DNA of 46,001 nt from positions 1 to 46,001 of the forward strand of contig QZIV01000015.1 in NCBI GenBank assembly GCA_003599135.1. The letters run 5' to 3'. The notes beneath the pieces are model-generated. The model was given only the letters and a program-made list of their open reading frames with translations. It searched no databases and had not been told where the DNA came from. This document shows, in pieces, positions 32,149 to 40,848 of the stretch. The DNA comes from Candidatus Parcubacteria bacterium. GTDB lineage: Bacteria; Patescibacteriota; Minisyncoccia; UBA6257; 2-01-FULL-56-20. Positions within the stretch are counted from its first letter, which is position 1, and each line of letters starts with the position of its first letter. The position numbers were made by a program, and so were the translations under genes.

Positions 32149-32987
32149 GTGCGTCCCCGTCCCCGAAAGCGCAGTGAGTGCTTCTTGTGTGGAAAGGATG
32201 TGGAAAGCAAGAATTTGATTACCTTTTTCGTCTCTTCGGGACCCGACACTTTTACGTAATCAACGCCTGTTTTGACCGCGGCGTAGTCGTTCCCGCCGGG
32301 GAAAATGGCGTCTCCCACAAAAAGCATATCTTTTATGGACATGCGGAGGTGTTTTGCGATCTGCCGCACGCCGTACTTTTTGTCTATGCCCCTTCGAGTA
32401 ACGTCGATTGAAGTGAACCCAGCGGCGTGGACTTCAAGTCCCGGGAGCCGCTTCTGCATCATCCTCGCGATTTTCAGCTTCAGTGGAGTGTTTTCTCTTG
32501 TCCACTTTTCCTTGAGAAGCACTCCTTTCTTTCCAAGTACCGCAACCACATCCTGGCCGAGAGCAGAAAAAGTGACTTGCGTCCTGCGATCCTCGATTAC
32601 TTTTCCGTATATCCTTTTCGGAGGAACGTAGCGGATTTCTTGGAGAGTTTCTTGAAATGCTTTTTGTATGCCTGCCCGCTCTCTTTTTGAAAGCTCAAAG
32701 CTGTATATTCTCTTCCATCCATTATGATACCGGTAGAAAGATGTGGCCGTGGTAGGAAAAATAAAAAGCCGAGAAAGTAGCGAGGGGGGGCATTTCAGCT
32801 CGGCGACGAACTGTTTTTCGAATTGTACGTATGTGCCTCCGCCAATGACGGCGACTCTTTTCTCTTTAAGAAGCGCATTGAGGGCGCGGGACATCTCAAA
32901 TTCGAGATTCGATTTAGTCTTTGTGAGCGTGCCGTCGAGATCAAACACGACGAGTTTTTTGTTCCTAAATTTAGGCCTCAGCTTCAT
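32139..32987 (-). CDS. HAD-IIB phosphatase / phosphomannomutase-like protein
   Basis: At 282 residues from the ATG at 32987 it is a HAD-superfamily hydrolase. Motif I is LVVFDLDGTLTKTKS (nucleophile Asp and acid/base Asp), and motif IV is MLFVGDAIFPGGNDYAAVK. The cap (IGGGTYVQFEKQF, then FYRYHNGWKRIYSF) recalls eukaryote-type phosphomannomutases and sucrose- or mannosylglycerate-phosphatases. It might interconvert or release hexose phosphates for glycan synthesis. GTG codons at 33008 and 33005 lie within 7 bases of a TAGAAT element, upstream of the likely transcript start, so the ATG is preferred. Confidence 0.82.
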   Translation of the reverse strand: MKLRPKFRNKKLVVFDLDGTLTKTKSNLEFEMSRALNALLKEKRVAVIGGGTYVQFEKQFVAELKCPPSLLSRLFIFPTTATSFYRYHNGWKRIYSFELSKRERAGIQKAFQETLQEIRYVPPKRIYGKVIEDRRTQVTFSALGQDVVAVLGKKGVLLKEKWTRENTPLKLKIARMMQKRLPGLEVHAAGFTSIDVTRRGIDKKYGVRQIAKHLRMSIKDMLFVGDAIFPGGNDYAAVKTGVDYVKVSGPEETKKVIKFLLSTSFPHKKHSLRFRGRGRTIM

Positions 32988-33008
32988 GAAAGTAAAAGCA
33001 TTCACCAC

Positions 33009-33017
33009 ATTCTAGCA
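33009..33017 (-). promoter_or_regulatory. Extended -10 promoter of the HAD gene
   Basis: TGC followed by TAGAAT on the minus strand (hexamer 33009-33014). The predicted start near 33001 leaves about 13 bases before the ATG at 32987. Confidence 0.5.
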
Positions 33018-33056
33018 AATTTGAGTTTTCGCCCATAATCACCGAAAATATGGGAG

Positions 33057-35159
33057 ATGCCAAGACGTAGAAGAGAAGAAAACGAAACCGAAGAGAAGCC
33101 GTCTCGCGAAAAAGCTCGGCGGCTCCGGAACGAAACGAAAAAAAGCATTTGGGGCGTTGTGTGTATCGGTCTCGCCGTTATCCTTATTCTTTCAGGAATC
33201 GCCAAGGCAGGACCGGTTGGGAACTGGCTCTACGCGATACTCGAAACGCTAGTCGGATGGGGATATTTCTTATTGCCCCTCAGCCTCCTTCTCGCCGGGA
33301 CGGTGCTTCTCCTCAGAGAGCAGCAGGAAATTATAAGTACCGCATTGATTGGAGCAGGTCTCCTCCTCGTTTCGGCACTCGGCCTCATCGATCTTTTTGC
33401 GGCCGGCCAAGGGGGATGGCTCGGGCTCGTTTTGGGATCTCTCAAAATTCCCTTCGGTCAGCTGGGAGCCCTGATCATTAATATCGTGATCCTTCTCATC
33501 GCCGCGCTAGTGACGCTCAACATCCCGATAGAAGTAAGTTGGCCGAAAAAAGAACGGAAAGAAAGAAGGGCCGAGGATGCTCTCACGATCGTGGGCGAGG
33601 CGAAAGAAGTCCCTCAAGAGACCGAAGCGAAGAGTGCCGCGACTCAAGAAAAAGAAACGGAGAAAGTTCTTCCGAGAACGAAACCAAAAAGAGGCGGTGC
33701 GCCACCGAGTACGTCCATCGGAGGCAAGGCGTATTCGTTTCCTCCCCTCTCGCTTCTCAAGGCGGGAAGCGAGAAACCGACGACTGGAGATCTCCGCGCC
33801 AACGCAAACATTGTTAAACGAACGCTTGATAGCTTTGGAATTCCCGTTGAGATGGGAGAGATCAACGTGGGCCCGACCGTCACTCGATATACGCTGAAGC
33901 CTGCGGAGGGAGTAAAACTCTCAAGGATCACAGCGCTCCACCAAGATCTCGCGCTTGCCTTGGCCGCCCATCCAATACGAGTCGAGGCGCCCATCCCTGG
34001 GAAATCGCTCGTCGGAGTGGAAGTCCCGAACAAAGCTGCAGCGCTCGTCCGCCTCGGAAGTCTCATGGCGTATCCGGAATTCCAGGAATCTGGATCTTTA
34101 GGTTTCTCACTGGGGCGCGACGTAAGTGGCGAGCCTATTTTCGCGGACATTGAGCGAATGCCGCATCTTCTTGTCGCTGGAGCGACGGGCAGCGGGAAGT
34201 CAGTTATTATTCACTCGCTTATCATGTCGCTTCTCTTTAAAAATTCCCCCGCAACGCTTCGCTTGATCCTTATCGATCCGAAACGCGTCGAGTTGTCAGC
34301 GTACCAGGGACTTCCTCACCTCGTGGGGCCGGTTATCACGGAAAGCAAAAAGGCGATAGGTGTTTTCCGGTGGGCGATCCAGGAAATGGAGCGTCGGTAC
34401 GACCTCTTGCAAGAAACGGGGAGCCGCGATATCAAAAGCTACAACTCGAATGGCCGCGGTGAACCGCTTCCGTATCTTCTTGTCATCGTCGATGAACTCG
34501 CGGATCTTATGACGACGTACGGCAGAGAAGTCGAGGGATCGATCGTGCGGCTCGCCCAAATGGCTCGAGCAACGGGAATCCATCTTGTGCTTTCGACCCA
34601 GAGGCCATCCGTAGAGGTCATCACCGGACTCATTAAGGCGAACATCACCTCTCGGATTGCCCTTCAGGTCGCAAGTCAAATTGACTCGAGGACTATTCTT
34701 GATACATCGGGTGCAGAAAAACTTTTAGGCAGCGGAGATCTCCTCTTTATATCAGCAGAACTCTCAAAGCCGAAGCGTATCCAGGGCGCGTACATTTCCG
34801 AAGAGGAGGTTAGGAAAGTCACCGATTTCATCCAAGAGCATAATCAGGGGATAAGCGCGGGAGAGATTGAGGCCAAGTTTGATCCCCCGACTCAGCAGTC
34901 TTCAGGAAACACGACCGGCGATGTGTTTGACGAATTCCTAGAAGAAGGGGAAGATGAACTCTACGAAGAGGCGGTGCAGGTCGTCCGAGAAGCCAAAAAA
35001 GCTTCGGCATCCCTTCTCCAGAGAAGGCTAAAAGTTGGATATGCCAGAGCGGCCCGTCTTCTTGATCTCATGGAAAAAAATAATCTTATTGGCCCGGGCG
35101 ACGGCGCAAAACCACGAGAGGTGTACTCGGAAAACCTCGGCGCACTCGACGATTCATGA
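33057..35159 (+). CDS. ftsK: DNA translocase FtsK/SpoIIIE
   Basis: It pumps chromosomal DNA through the division septum. The protein has 700 residues: a basic N-terminus, four membrane spans (about 31-50, 62-83, 95-115, 132-154), an acidic and basic linker, then the motor. Walker A is GATGSGKS (375-382) and Walker B LPYLLVIVDELADLMTT. QMARATGIHLVLSTQRPS is the FtsK signature. The C-terminal winged helix (gamma domain) is visible as EAVQVVREAKKASASLLQRRL. The next gene overlaps its stop (ATGA). Upstream, TTGAGT, 17 bases, GAAAAT and then 7 bases to the ATG may be a weak leaderless promoter. A Xer recombinase at 40849 would be its partner. Confidence 0.96.
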   Translation: MPRRRREENETEEKPSREKARRLRNETKKSIWGVVCIGLAVILILSGIAKAGPVGNWLYAILETLVGWGYFLLPLSLLLAGTVLLLREQQEIISTALIGAGLLLVSALGLIDLFAAGQGGWLGLVLGSLKIPFGQLGALIINIVILLIAALVTLNIPIEVSWPKKERKERRAEDALTIVGEAKEVPQETEAKSAATQEKETEKVLPRTKPKRGGAPPSTSIGGKAYSFPPLSLLKAGSEKPTTGDLRANANIVKRTLDSFGIPVEMGEINVGPTVTRYTLKPAEGVKLSRITALHQDLALALAAHPIRVEAPIPGKSLVGVEVPNKAAALVRLGSLMAYPEFQESGSLGFSLGRDVSGEPIFADIERMPHLLVAGATGSGKSVIIHSLIMSLLFKNSPATLRLILIDPKRVELSAYQGLPHLVGPVITESKKAIGVFRWAIQEMERRYDLLQETGSRDIKSYNSNGRGEPLPYLLVIVDELADLMTTYGREVEGSIVRLAQMARATGIHLVLSTQRPSVEVITGLIKANITSRIALQVASQIDSRTILDTSGAEKLLGSGDLLFISAELSKPKRIQGAYISEEEVRKVTDFIQEHNQGISAGEIEAKFDPPTQQSSGNTTGDVFDEFLEEGEDELYEEAVQVVREAKKASASLLQRRLKVGYARAARLLDLMEKNNLIGPGDGAKPREVYSENLGALDDS

Positions 35160-35824
35160 CAAACTCGGATTACCCGGATTTCGAATATCTCTTTAACGAA
35201 AAACTCCGCGAACGCGGGCTCACGCTGAAGCGGCTCTCGGAGTTGAGCAACATCGCAACGAGCCATCTTGAAAGTCTCCGGAGCGGAGACTTCGGATCGC
35301 TCCCGCCCGCTCCGTATGTGAGGGGCTATTTGAGGCGCCTCGGATCACTTCTCGGGTTCGATCCAGAGGTATGGTGGGAACGCCTGAAAGCCGGCAACCT
35401 CGTCAAAGTTTCAGGTGAAGGCGACGAACTTCCGAGGAACCGTTTTGCGAAACGATCTCGGACGCGACTTTTCTGGGTCGGCGGCGGCATCCTCATCGTT
35501 CTTCTGTATCTCGGAACCCAGTTCCCCCGCATACTTGGAGAGCCAGTTATTCATATAACTTATCCGGACGAACCCATCCTTGCGGTGCGCGAAAGCGAAA
35601 TAGTCATATACGGCACGGTTAAAAATGCTGATTCCCTCTCCGTGAATGACGAATCTGTTCTCATTTCGGCCGACGGATCCTGGAAGAGAACGCTCACTCT
35701 TCACCCCGGACTGAATACCATCCAGATTCTCGGGAAGAAGTTTTTGGGCAGAGAAACGAGGGCGTCACGGCAAGTTCTTTTTGAGCCGCTGCCGGCGAGC
35801 GCGAGTTCAACCAATAACTTTTAG
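35156..35824 (+). CDS. RodZ-like HTH membrane protein
   Basis: The 222-residue protein begins with an XRE-type helix-turn-helix (FNEKLRERGLTLKRLSELSN, then HLESLRSGDFGSLPPAPYVRGYLRRL), which is the RodZ pattern of an HTH used for protein contact. A basic stretch and one membrane span (about 105-121, RLFWVGGGILIVLLYLG) follow. The outside part (HITYPDEPILAVRESEIVIYG onward) looks like an Ig-like or bacterial surface domain. RodZ links MreB to the elongation machinery; no mreB is in the window. Its ATG overlaps the ftsK stop, so it is co-translated with the division translocase. Confidence 0.82.
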   Translation: MTNSDYPDFEYLFNEKLRERGLTLKRLSELSNIATSHLESLRSGDFGSLPPAPYVRGYLRRLGSLLGFDPEVWWERLKAGNLVKVSGEGDELPRNRFAKRSRTRLFWVGGGILIVLLYLGTQFPRILGEPVIHITYPDEPILAVRESEIVIYGTVKNADSLSVNDESVLISADGSWKRTLTLHPGLNTIQILGKKFLGRETRASRQVLFEPLPASASSTNNF

Positions 35825-35853
35825 AAAAAGTGGCGCGGGCGGGAGAAAGCCCT

Positions 35854-35859
35854 TATACT
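35854..35859 (+). promoter_or_regulatory. -10 element nine bases before recA
   Basis: TATACT at 35854-35859, 9 bases before the GTG start. No SOS (LexA) box and no clear -35 were seen; predicted leader is 2-3 bases. Confidence 0.45.
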
Positions 35860-35868
35860 TAGACTATC

Positions 35869-36873
35869 GTGTCTCTGCAGAAAAAAACAAAAGAAGAAAA
35901 GGAAGGAGGAATTGATACCCTCCTCTCTTCTCTCCGGGAAAAATACGGAGACGGAGCGGTCATGAGGCTCGGAGACGCAAGGAAAGTCGACGTTGCGGTT
36001 GTTCCAACGGGGTCGTTTTCGCTCGATCTCGCGCTTGGCGTCGGGGGACTTCCTCGCGGACGCATCGTTGAAATCTTCGGACCGGAGTCGAGCGGGAAAA
36101 CAACGCTGGCCCTGAATGTCGTTGCGCAAGCCCAGCGGCAAGGAGGGAAAACCGCCTTCATCGACGCCGAGCATGCGCTCGATCCCGACTACGCGGGCCG
36201 ATTAGGCGTGAAAGTGAATGACCTTTTAATTTCACAGCCAGATAACGGAGAAGAGGCCCTGAACATCCTCGAAAGCCTCGTGCGGTCGGGAATGATATCG
36301 GTGGTCGTGGTTGACTCCGTCGCAGCCCTCACGCCGAAAGCTGAAATTGACGGAGAGATGGGGGCACAATTCATCGGTCTCCAAGCGCGAATGATGTCGC
36401 AGGCGCTTCGGAAGCTTACTGCGCTCGCAGCGAAATCCCAGACCCTCATTATTTTTATAAATCAGATCAGGATGCAAGTGGGAGTGTTTTTTGGAAACCC
36501 CGAAACGACTCCCGGCGGGAAAGCGCTTAAGTTTTATTCATCGGTTCGAATCGACGTGAGGCGCACCGCCCAAATTAAGAAAGGAGAGGGCGTCGTCGGC
36601 GTCAGGATCAGGGCAAAGGTGGTAAAAAACAAAGTTGCGCCGCCTTTCAAGGCTGCCGAATTCGATATCCTCTACGGAGAAGGAATTTCCTATGAAGCAG
36701 ACGTTTTAAACAGCGGCATCAGGGCGAATGTGGTGAAAAAGAGCGGTGCGAGCTACAGCTTCGAGGGAGAGCGCCTGGGAACCGGTTTTGACGCCATTCG
36801 CGAGAAATTGAAGGAAGACAAAAAAACACTCAGAGCGATCGAGAAAAAAGTCCGCGAGGCCGCTGCTGCCTAG
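35869..36873 (+). CDS. recA: Recombinase RecA
   Basis: This strand-exchange ATPase drives homologous recombination and DNA repair. It has 334 residues and starts with GTG ([14 protein letters not shown]). Walker A is GPESSGKTT (from residue 71), followed by [11 protein letters not shown] and [15 protein letters not shown] (Walker B region). The L1/L2 loops are present ([41 protein letters not shown]). No intein or frameshift. Its stop overlaps that of the opposite gene in a CTAG palindrome, so no terminator separates them. Confidence 0.98.
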   Translation: MSLQKKTKEEKEGGIDTLLSSLREKYGDGAVMRLGDARKVDVAVVPTGSFSLDLALGVGGLPRGRIVEIFGPESSGKTTLALNVVAQAQRQGGKTAFIDAEHALDPDYAGRLGVKVNDLLISQPDNGEEALNILESLVRSGMISVVVVDSVAALTPKAEIDGEMGAQFIGLQARMMSQALRKLTALAAKSQTLIIFINQIRMQVGVFFGNPETTPGGKALKFYSSVRIDVRRTAQIKKGEGVVGVRIRAKVVKNKVAPPFKAAEFDILYGEGISYEADVLNSGIRANVVKKSGASYSFEGERLGTGFDAIREKLKEDKKTLRAIEKKVREAAAA

Positions 36874-37841
36874 AAACGGCCGAGAGCTTCGCGGAGGCCG
36901 TCTTTCGACGTGCTCATTATAAGATATCCGCGGAACCATCCGTAGGTGAACGAAGTTCCTCCTTCGAATAAAAGCGTTCGAACCGGCTGGCCGCCTGCGG
37001 TGTCATCTACAAATCCATCCGTCCTCGGCTTCCCGATAAATCCAAGAAACAAGTTTGAAATCTTCGGAGAGATCTCGATTTGAGAAACATCTTCGCTCAA
37101 GAACAGCCAATTTTGCCCCGACTTGAGTTCTAAAATATAACCCGGCCAAGATCCGAATTGGTCCCGATACATGAAGTACGTAAAGTCCGGATTGAAATTT
37201 GTAAGCACGAACTGCGGATCAAGCACTGCGCCGTCTATCGCTTCGAAAAACGCCGTCACTGGAGCAGCGCTTCCATCTTGATTTCGAATCGTGATCTCAA
37301 AAAATGTTGAGGCTCGATTTGCTGAGTTGAGGAGAGAGGTAATTTTTTGACCATACGTCCACAAATCTGAGGCGCTCGCCGCCGGACCGGACAAGAAAAG
37401 CGTCAAGGTTTCTTGCGCCGGAGCCCGGAAAAAAGAGAGGTGCTCAAAAGACGGAATGATCGATTGCGCTTCGCGGACTTCAGGCTTCGTACCAAGCGCC
37501 CCCTGGGACTCCATGCTTCCCCTTACGTCCGCCCCGCTCTCGTCTTTCTCTCCTAAGAACCGCGGATACAAATAATAGGCGGCTGCTCCAAGCGCGGCAA
37601 CTACGAGAATCACCGAGAAAATTATGACCACGCTTTTCCTGCTTTTCGCCGAGGAGGCCCCTTCCTGAGCGCCCGCAAAAAAAGGCCCAGTGACTCGTAC
37701 CGCCTGAGGCAAACCCCCACCGCTCGCCGTCATTGAACGCACGTCTGATGCGAGCGTCCTGATTTTGAACTCGGAAGAAGGAGCCGGGATCGAAGAAACT
37801 GCGGTATATCCGGCCGAAACTCCCCCTTGGAGGTTATCCAT
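36870..37841 (-). CDS. Single-span membrane protein convergent with recA, unknown
   Basis: It has 323 residues: about 70 cytoplasmic residues, a membrane span at about 71-92 ([22 protein letters not shown]), then about 230 residues outside. That outer domain has [39 protein letters not shown] and [23 protein letters not shown], mixed alpha/beta with no cysteines. I do not recognise the family. The Ala/Ser/Pro-rich cytoplasmic part looks unstructured. The ATG is exactly 7 bases after TGC-TACAAT, a clear leaderless arrangement. It follows pnp on the same strand after 22 bases but appears to have its own promoter. Confidence 0.8.
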   Translation of the reverse strand: MDNLQGGVSAGYTAVSSIPAPSSEFKIRTLASDVRSMTASGGGLPQAVRVTGPFFAGAQEGASSAKSRKSVVIIFSVILVVAALGAAAYYLYPRFLGEKDESGADVRGSMESQGALGTKPEVREAQSIIPSFEHLSFFRAPAQETLTLFLSGPAASASDLWTYGQKITSLLNSANRASTFFEITIRNQDGSAAPVTAFFEAIDGAVLDPQFVLTNFNPDFTYFMYRDQFGSWPGYILELKSGQNWLFLSEDVSQIEISPKISNLFLGFIGKPRTDGFVDDTAGGQPVRTLLFEGGTSFTYGWFRGYLIMSTSKDGLREALGRF

Positions 37842-37848
37842 GCCGCTT

Positions 37849-37857
37849 ATTGTAGCA
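37849..37857 (-). promoter_or_regulatory. Extended -10 seven bases before 37841 ATG
   Basis: TGC and TACAAT on the minus strand (hexamer 37849-37854), then 7 bases to the ATG. It lies at the downstream end of pnp. Confidence 0.6.
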
Positions 37858-37863
37858 CGGGGC

Positions 37864-39954
37864 TTAAACCTGTTTTAACGAGAGTCCGATGCGGCCGTCA
37901 GCGTCAGCGCGAATAATCCGCGCCCGAACAAAGTCTCCCTGCTTCACGACTTCCGCAACTGTTTTTACGAATCCCTCTTTGAGCTCGGAGACGTGTATCA
38001 TCCCGTCCTGACCCCCTCCCAAATCAACGATCGCTCCGAAATCGAGAATCTTAATTATTTTCCCCTCAACGATTTCCCCTACTTTAAACTCACGCGTCAG
38101 AGCTTTGACTTCGTCGAGTGCAAGTTCGGCCTGTTTCCGGTCCGGCCCCGAAACGAAAACGCTCCCGTCTTCTTCGACGTCAATCGAAGTGAGTGAAAAC
38201 TTCTTGATAATGCCGTTGATCATTTTCCCGCCTGGGCCGATGAGCGTCCCGATCTTTTCTGGATTAATCTTTGTCTGGAAAATGACGGGGGCATACCGCG
38301 AAAGGGTCTCGCGCTTCCCGGGGAGAACTCCTTTGAGAAAAGCGAGGATCTCGAGACGGGCTTTCTTCCCTTGGGCAAGCACTCTTTCGAGTATCTCGAG
38401 CGTAAGTCCGTCTACTTTTACATCCATCTGAATTGCCGTCACTCCGTCCTCCGTGCCGGCAACCTTCAGATCCATGTCGCCGTGATGATCCTCGGGACCC
38501 TGAATGTCGGTGAGCACTTTGTAGTTTTTTCCGTCACGCATCATAAGCCCCATCGCAATGCCCGCGGCGTGTTTCCGGAGCGGAACTCCCGCATCCAAAA
38601 GCGAGAGCGTTCCGGCGCACACGGTTGCCATCGATGAAGAACCGTTCGATGAAACGATTTCGGAAACGATGCGGATCGTATAGGGAAATTCGTCCGCCAA
38701 AGGAATGAGGGGGCGAAGCGCTTTCTCCGCCAGAGCGCCGTGTCCGATCTCCCTTCTTCCAGGACCGCGGAAGGATCCGATTTCTCCCACGGAATAGGAG
38801 GGGAAGTTATAATGAAGCAGGAACCGCCGCTTCCCGGTCGTTTCCATCGTTTCGATGAGCTGTTCTGCTCCCGGAGGCGCGAGCGTTGTGACGGCAAGGG
38901 CCTGCGTGTTCCCCCTCGAGAAAAGCGCCGATCCGTGCGTCCGCTCAAAAAGCCCCACTTCGGCGTAGAGATTCCGCACTTCGTCGGGACGCCGTCCGTC
39001 GGGACGGGCGTCTTTCTCGAGGACGTTTTTATGGACGAGATGATCGATCGCCTCCTCGAAAAGCATGTCGGCGATTTTGAGATTTGGTTTCTCGAGTGTT
39101 TCAACGAGATGCGCGAAAAGATTGTCCCGCAAAGCACCGAGTCGGTTATGATATTCACCCTTGTCGCGATGGTACACTGCCTCTTCAAGCCGGTCCTTGA
39201 GAAACGACGTTACCGCAGAACGAAGCGCGGCGTCGGGTTCGAATAGTGTGAGGTTCGCTTTCGTTTTTCCGATTTCTTGCACTATCTTATTCTGAAATTC
39301 GACGAGTTGATCCACTTCCCGCTGTGCTTTTTCGAAAGCTTCGATAGCGTCTTTCTCGTGAGCTTCGTTTCCAGCCAGCTCGATCATGTTGATCTTGCCC
39401 GACGTCCCGGAGACGAAGGCGTCAAATATCCATTCCGGTTTTCGGAGTTCTGAATTCAAGGGATTTATGACGAATGAGCTCCCGATCTTTGCGACGCGAA
39501 CCCCCGCCGCCGGTCCTCCCCATGGGACGTCAGAAATTACGAGAGCGGTCGAGGCCGCGACAAGTCCCACGAAATCAGGATCGTTTTCTTCGTCGATCGC
39601 AAGCACCGTCACGACAACCTGGATCTCCCGCCGGATGCGCTGATCGAAAAGCGGTCGGAGTGTCCTGTCCACGAGCCGCCCCGCGAGAATCGCCTCCTCC
39701 GACGGACGCCCCTCGCGCCGGATGAACCTGCTCCCGATGATTTTTCCCGCCGCATAGAACCGTTCTTCGTAGTCAACCTTGAGCGGCATGTAATTCGAGT
39801 CGATGTCGCCCTTCGACATCACAACGGTCGTAAGCACAACCGTTCCTCCATACTTTGCAAGCACGGCGGCATTCGCTTGGCCCGCAAGAGATGAAACTTC
39901 GAGCGTGAGCGTCTTTCCGCCCACAGTCGTTGAAAACTGTTTTTTGTCTTTCAT
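37864..39954 (-). CDS. pnp: Polyribonucleotide nucleotidyltransferase (PNPase)
   Basis: This 3'-5' phosphorolytic exoribonuclease is central to RNA decay. The 696-residue protein starts at the ATG at 39954; the open frame further upstream lies on the NYN gene and is not coding. Two RNase PH domains (first with YMPLKVDYEERFYAAGKI; second with GTVCAGT-like VCAGTLSLLDAGVP and the catalytic DHHGDMDLKVAGT), then a KH domain (IGPGGKMINGIIKKF) and an S1 domain (VEGKIIKILDFGAIVDLGGG). All parts are present. It lies 11 bases after an NYN-domain gene in an rpsO operon. Confidence 0.97.
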   Translation of the reverse strand: MKDKKQFSTTVGGKTLTLEVSSLAGQANAAVLAKYGGTVVLTTVVMSKGDIDSNYMPLKVDYEERFYAAGKIIGSRFIRREGRPSEEAILAGRLVDRTLRPLFDQRIRREIQVVVTVLAIDEENDPDFVGLVAASTALVISDVPWGGPAAGVRVAKIGSSFVINPLNSELRKPEWIFDAFVSGTSGKINMIELAGNEAHEKDAIEAFEKAQREVDQLVEFQNKIVQEIGKTKANLTLFEPDAALRSAVTSFLKDRLEEAVYHRDKGEYHNRLGALRDNLFAHLVETLEKPNLKIADMLFEEAIDHLVHKNVLEKDARPDGRRPDEVRNLYAEVGLFERTHGSALFSRGNTQALAVTTLAPPGAEQLIETMETTGKRRFLLHYNFPSYSVGEIGSFRGPGRREIGHGALAEKALRPLIPLADEFPYTIRIVSEIVSSNGSSSMATVCAGTLSLLDAGVPLRKHAAGIAMGLMMRDGKNYKVLTDIQGPEDHHGDMDLKVAGTEDGVTAIQMDVKVDGLTLEILERVLAQGKKARLEILAFLKGVLPGKRETLSRYAPVIFQTKINPEKIGTLIGPGGKMINGIIKKFSLTSIDVEEDGSVFVSGPDRKQAELALDEVKALTREFKVGEIVEGKIIKILDFGAIVDLGGGQDGMIHVSELKEGFVKTVAEVVKQGDFVRARIIRADADGRIGLSLKQV

Positions 39955-39965
39955 ATTCTGTCGCT

Positions 39966-40526
39966 CTAGAGACCTTCCTTTCGCATAATCGCGCGGGGGA
40001 TCTCTTCGATATTTATAAAACGGTCCGCAGCTTCCTGAAGACGCGCCGATGCACTCCGGTGGAACGCCGCGACCTCTACCATTCTCCCCACTCCCCATTT
40101 CAGGTAATCAACGAGAGGGAGAAAATCTCCGTCGCCGGTAACGAGAACGATAACGTCGAGAAATGACGACATCCTGATTGCGTCGACCGCCATGCCGACG
40201 TCCCAGTCGGCTTTTTTCATCCCTCCGGCATAAATCTGGAGATCTTTCAACCGGAGCTCAAGGCCGGTTTTCTCGAGCGCTTCGAAAAACGAGGCCTCCG
40301 AAGCGCCTTGACGCGGCACTTCCCGCGGCGGCTCAACTCCTTCGCTCTTCACGACATACGCGAGTGCTCGGATGAGCTGGCGCCCGTCCACGAGATACCG
40401 GATTAGCTCTTTGTAATTCACGCGTCCGTGATAGAGATTTTTTGCCGAGTGATATAAATTCTGCACGTCGACAAAAATCCCCACTCGCTGACCGGCGTGG
40501 GTGATTGTACTCTTTGCTCCTTTCAT
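39966..40526 (-). CDS. NYN-domain protein (LabA/DUF88 family)
   Basis: It encodes 186 residues. The NYN (PIN-like) nuclease fold is shown by VGIFVDVQNLYHSAKNLY (first acidic residue), WDVGMAVDAIRMSS (second acidic cluster) and VIVLVTGDGDFLPLVDYL (third). VEVAAFHRSASARLQEAAD completes the domain. Such proteins are predicted metal-dependent RNases, several of which act on structured RNA or tRNA. The ATG overlaps the rpsO stop (ATGA) and pnp follows after 11 bases, so it is locked between a ribosomal protein and an RNA-decay enzyme. No substrate can be read from sequence. Confidence 0.88.
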   Translation of the reverse strand: MKGAKSTITHAGQRVGIFVDVQNLYHSAKNLYHGRVNYKELIRYLVDGRQLIRALAYVVKSEGVEPPREVPRQGASEASFFEALEKTGLELRLKDLQIYAGGMKKADWDVGMAVDAIRMSSFLDVIVLVTGDGDFLPLVDYLKWGVGRMVEVAAFHRSASARLQEAADRFINIEEIPRAIMRKEGL

Positions 40527-40789
40527 TTCTTCAGATCTAATTTCTTTACGAGTTTTTCGTAGGCCGACGGTTCTTTCTTTTTAAGGTATCGAAGCAGGCG
40601 CCTCCGGTGTCCGACCATCTTTAAAAGGCCTCGGCGCGAGTGGTGATCCTTCGGGTTCTTCTTCAGGTGCTTCGCAAGTTCGTCGATCTGCCGAGAAAGC
40701 ATCGCGATCTGCACATGGGCGGACCCAGTGTCTTTCTCGTGTTTCCTGTGCTCGACGACAATCTTGGCTTTCACGCGTTTACCCAACAT
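40523..40789 (-). CDS. rpsO: Small ribosomal subunit protein S15
   Basis: The protein has 88 residues from the ATG at 40789, the normal length of S15. HEKDTGSAHVQIAMLSRQID and KKNPKDHHSRRGLLKMVGHRRRLLRYLKK are the conserved 16S rRNA-binding helices. The ATG at 40801 lies inside the -10 hexamer of the promoter, so it cannot be used from that transcript. The message is predicted to be leaderless, leaving no room for the translational operator that regulates rpsO in E. coli. Confidence 0.96.
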   Translation of the reverse strand: MLGKRVKAKIVVEHRKHEKDTGSAHVQIAMLSRQIDELAKHLKKNPKDHHSRRGLLKMVGHRRRLLRYLKKKEPSAYEKLVKKLDLKK

Positions 40790-40796
40790 TTGCCCT

Positions 40797-40825
40797 ATCA
40801 TACCGCAGATTCTCAAAATGATCAA
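40797..40825 (-). promoter_or_regulatory. Promoter of rpsO-NYN-pnp
   Basis: On the minus strand TTGATC (40820-40825), a 17-base spacer and TATGAT (40797-40802), then 7 bases to the ATG at 40789. Confidence 0.7.
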
Positions 40826-40835
40826 GGTTTTGAAG

Positions 40836-40841
40836 TACAAT
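40836..40841 (+). promoter_or_regulatory. -10 element seven bases before xer
   Basis: TACAAT at 40836-40841, then 7 bases (GAGGAAG) to the ATG at 40849. The ATG at 40840 falls inside the hexamer. The -35 region is weak and overlaps the rpsO -35. Confidence 0.45.
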
Positions 40842-40848
40842 GAGGAAG

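Noticed and set aside
39955-40098. 48-residue N-terminal extension of PNPase
   Set aside because: The extension lies wholly within the NYN gene, and the family starts at the conserved segment just after the ATG at 39954.
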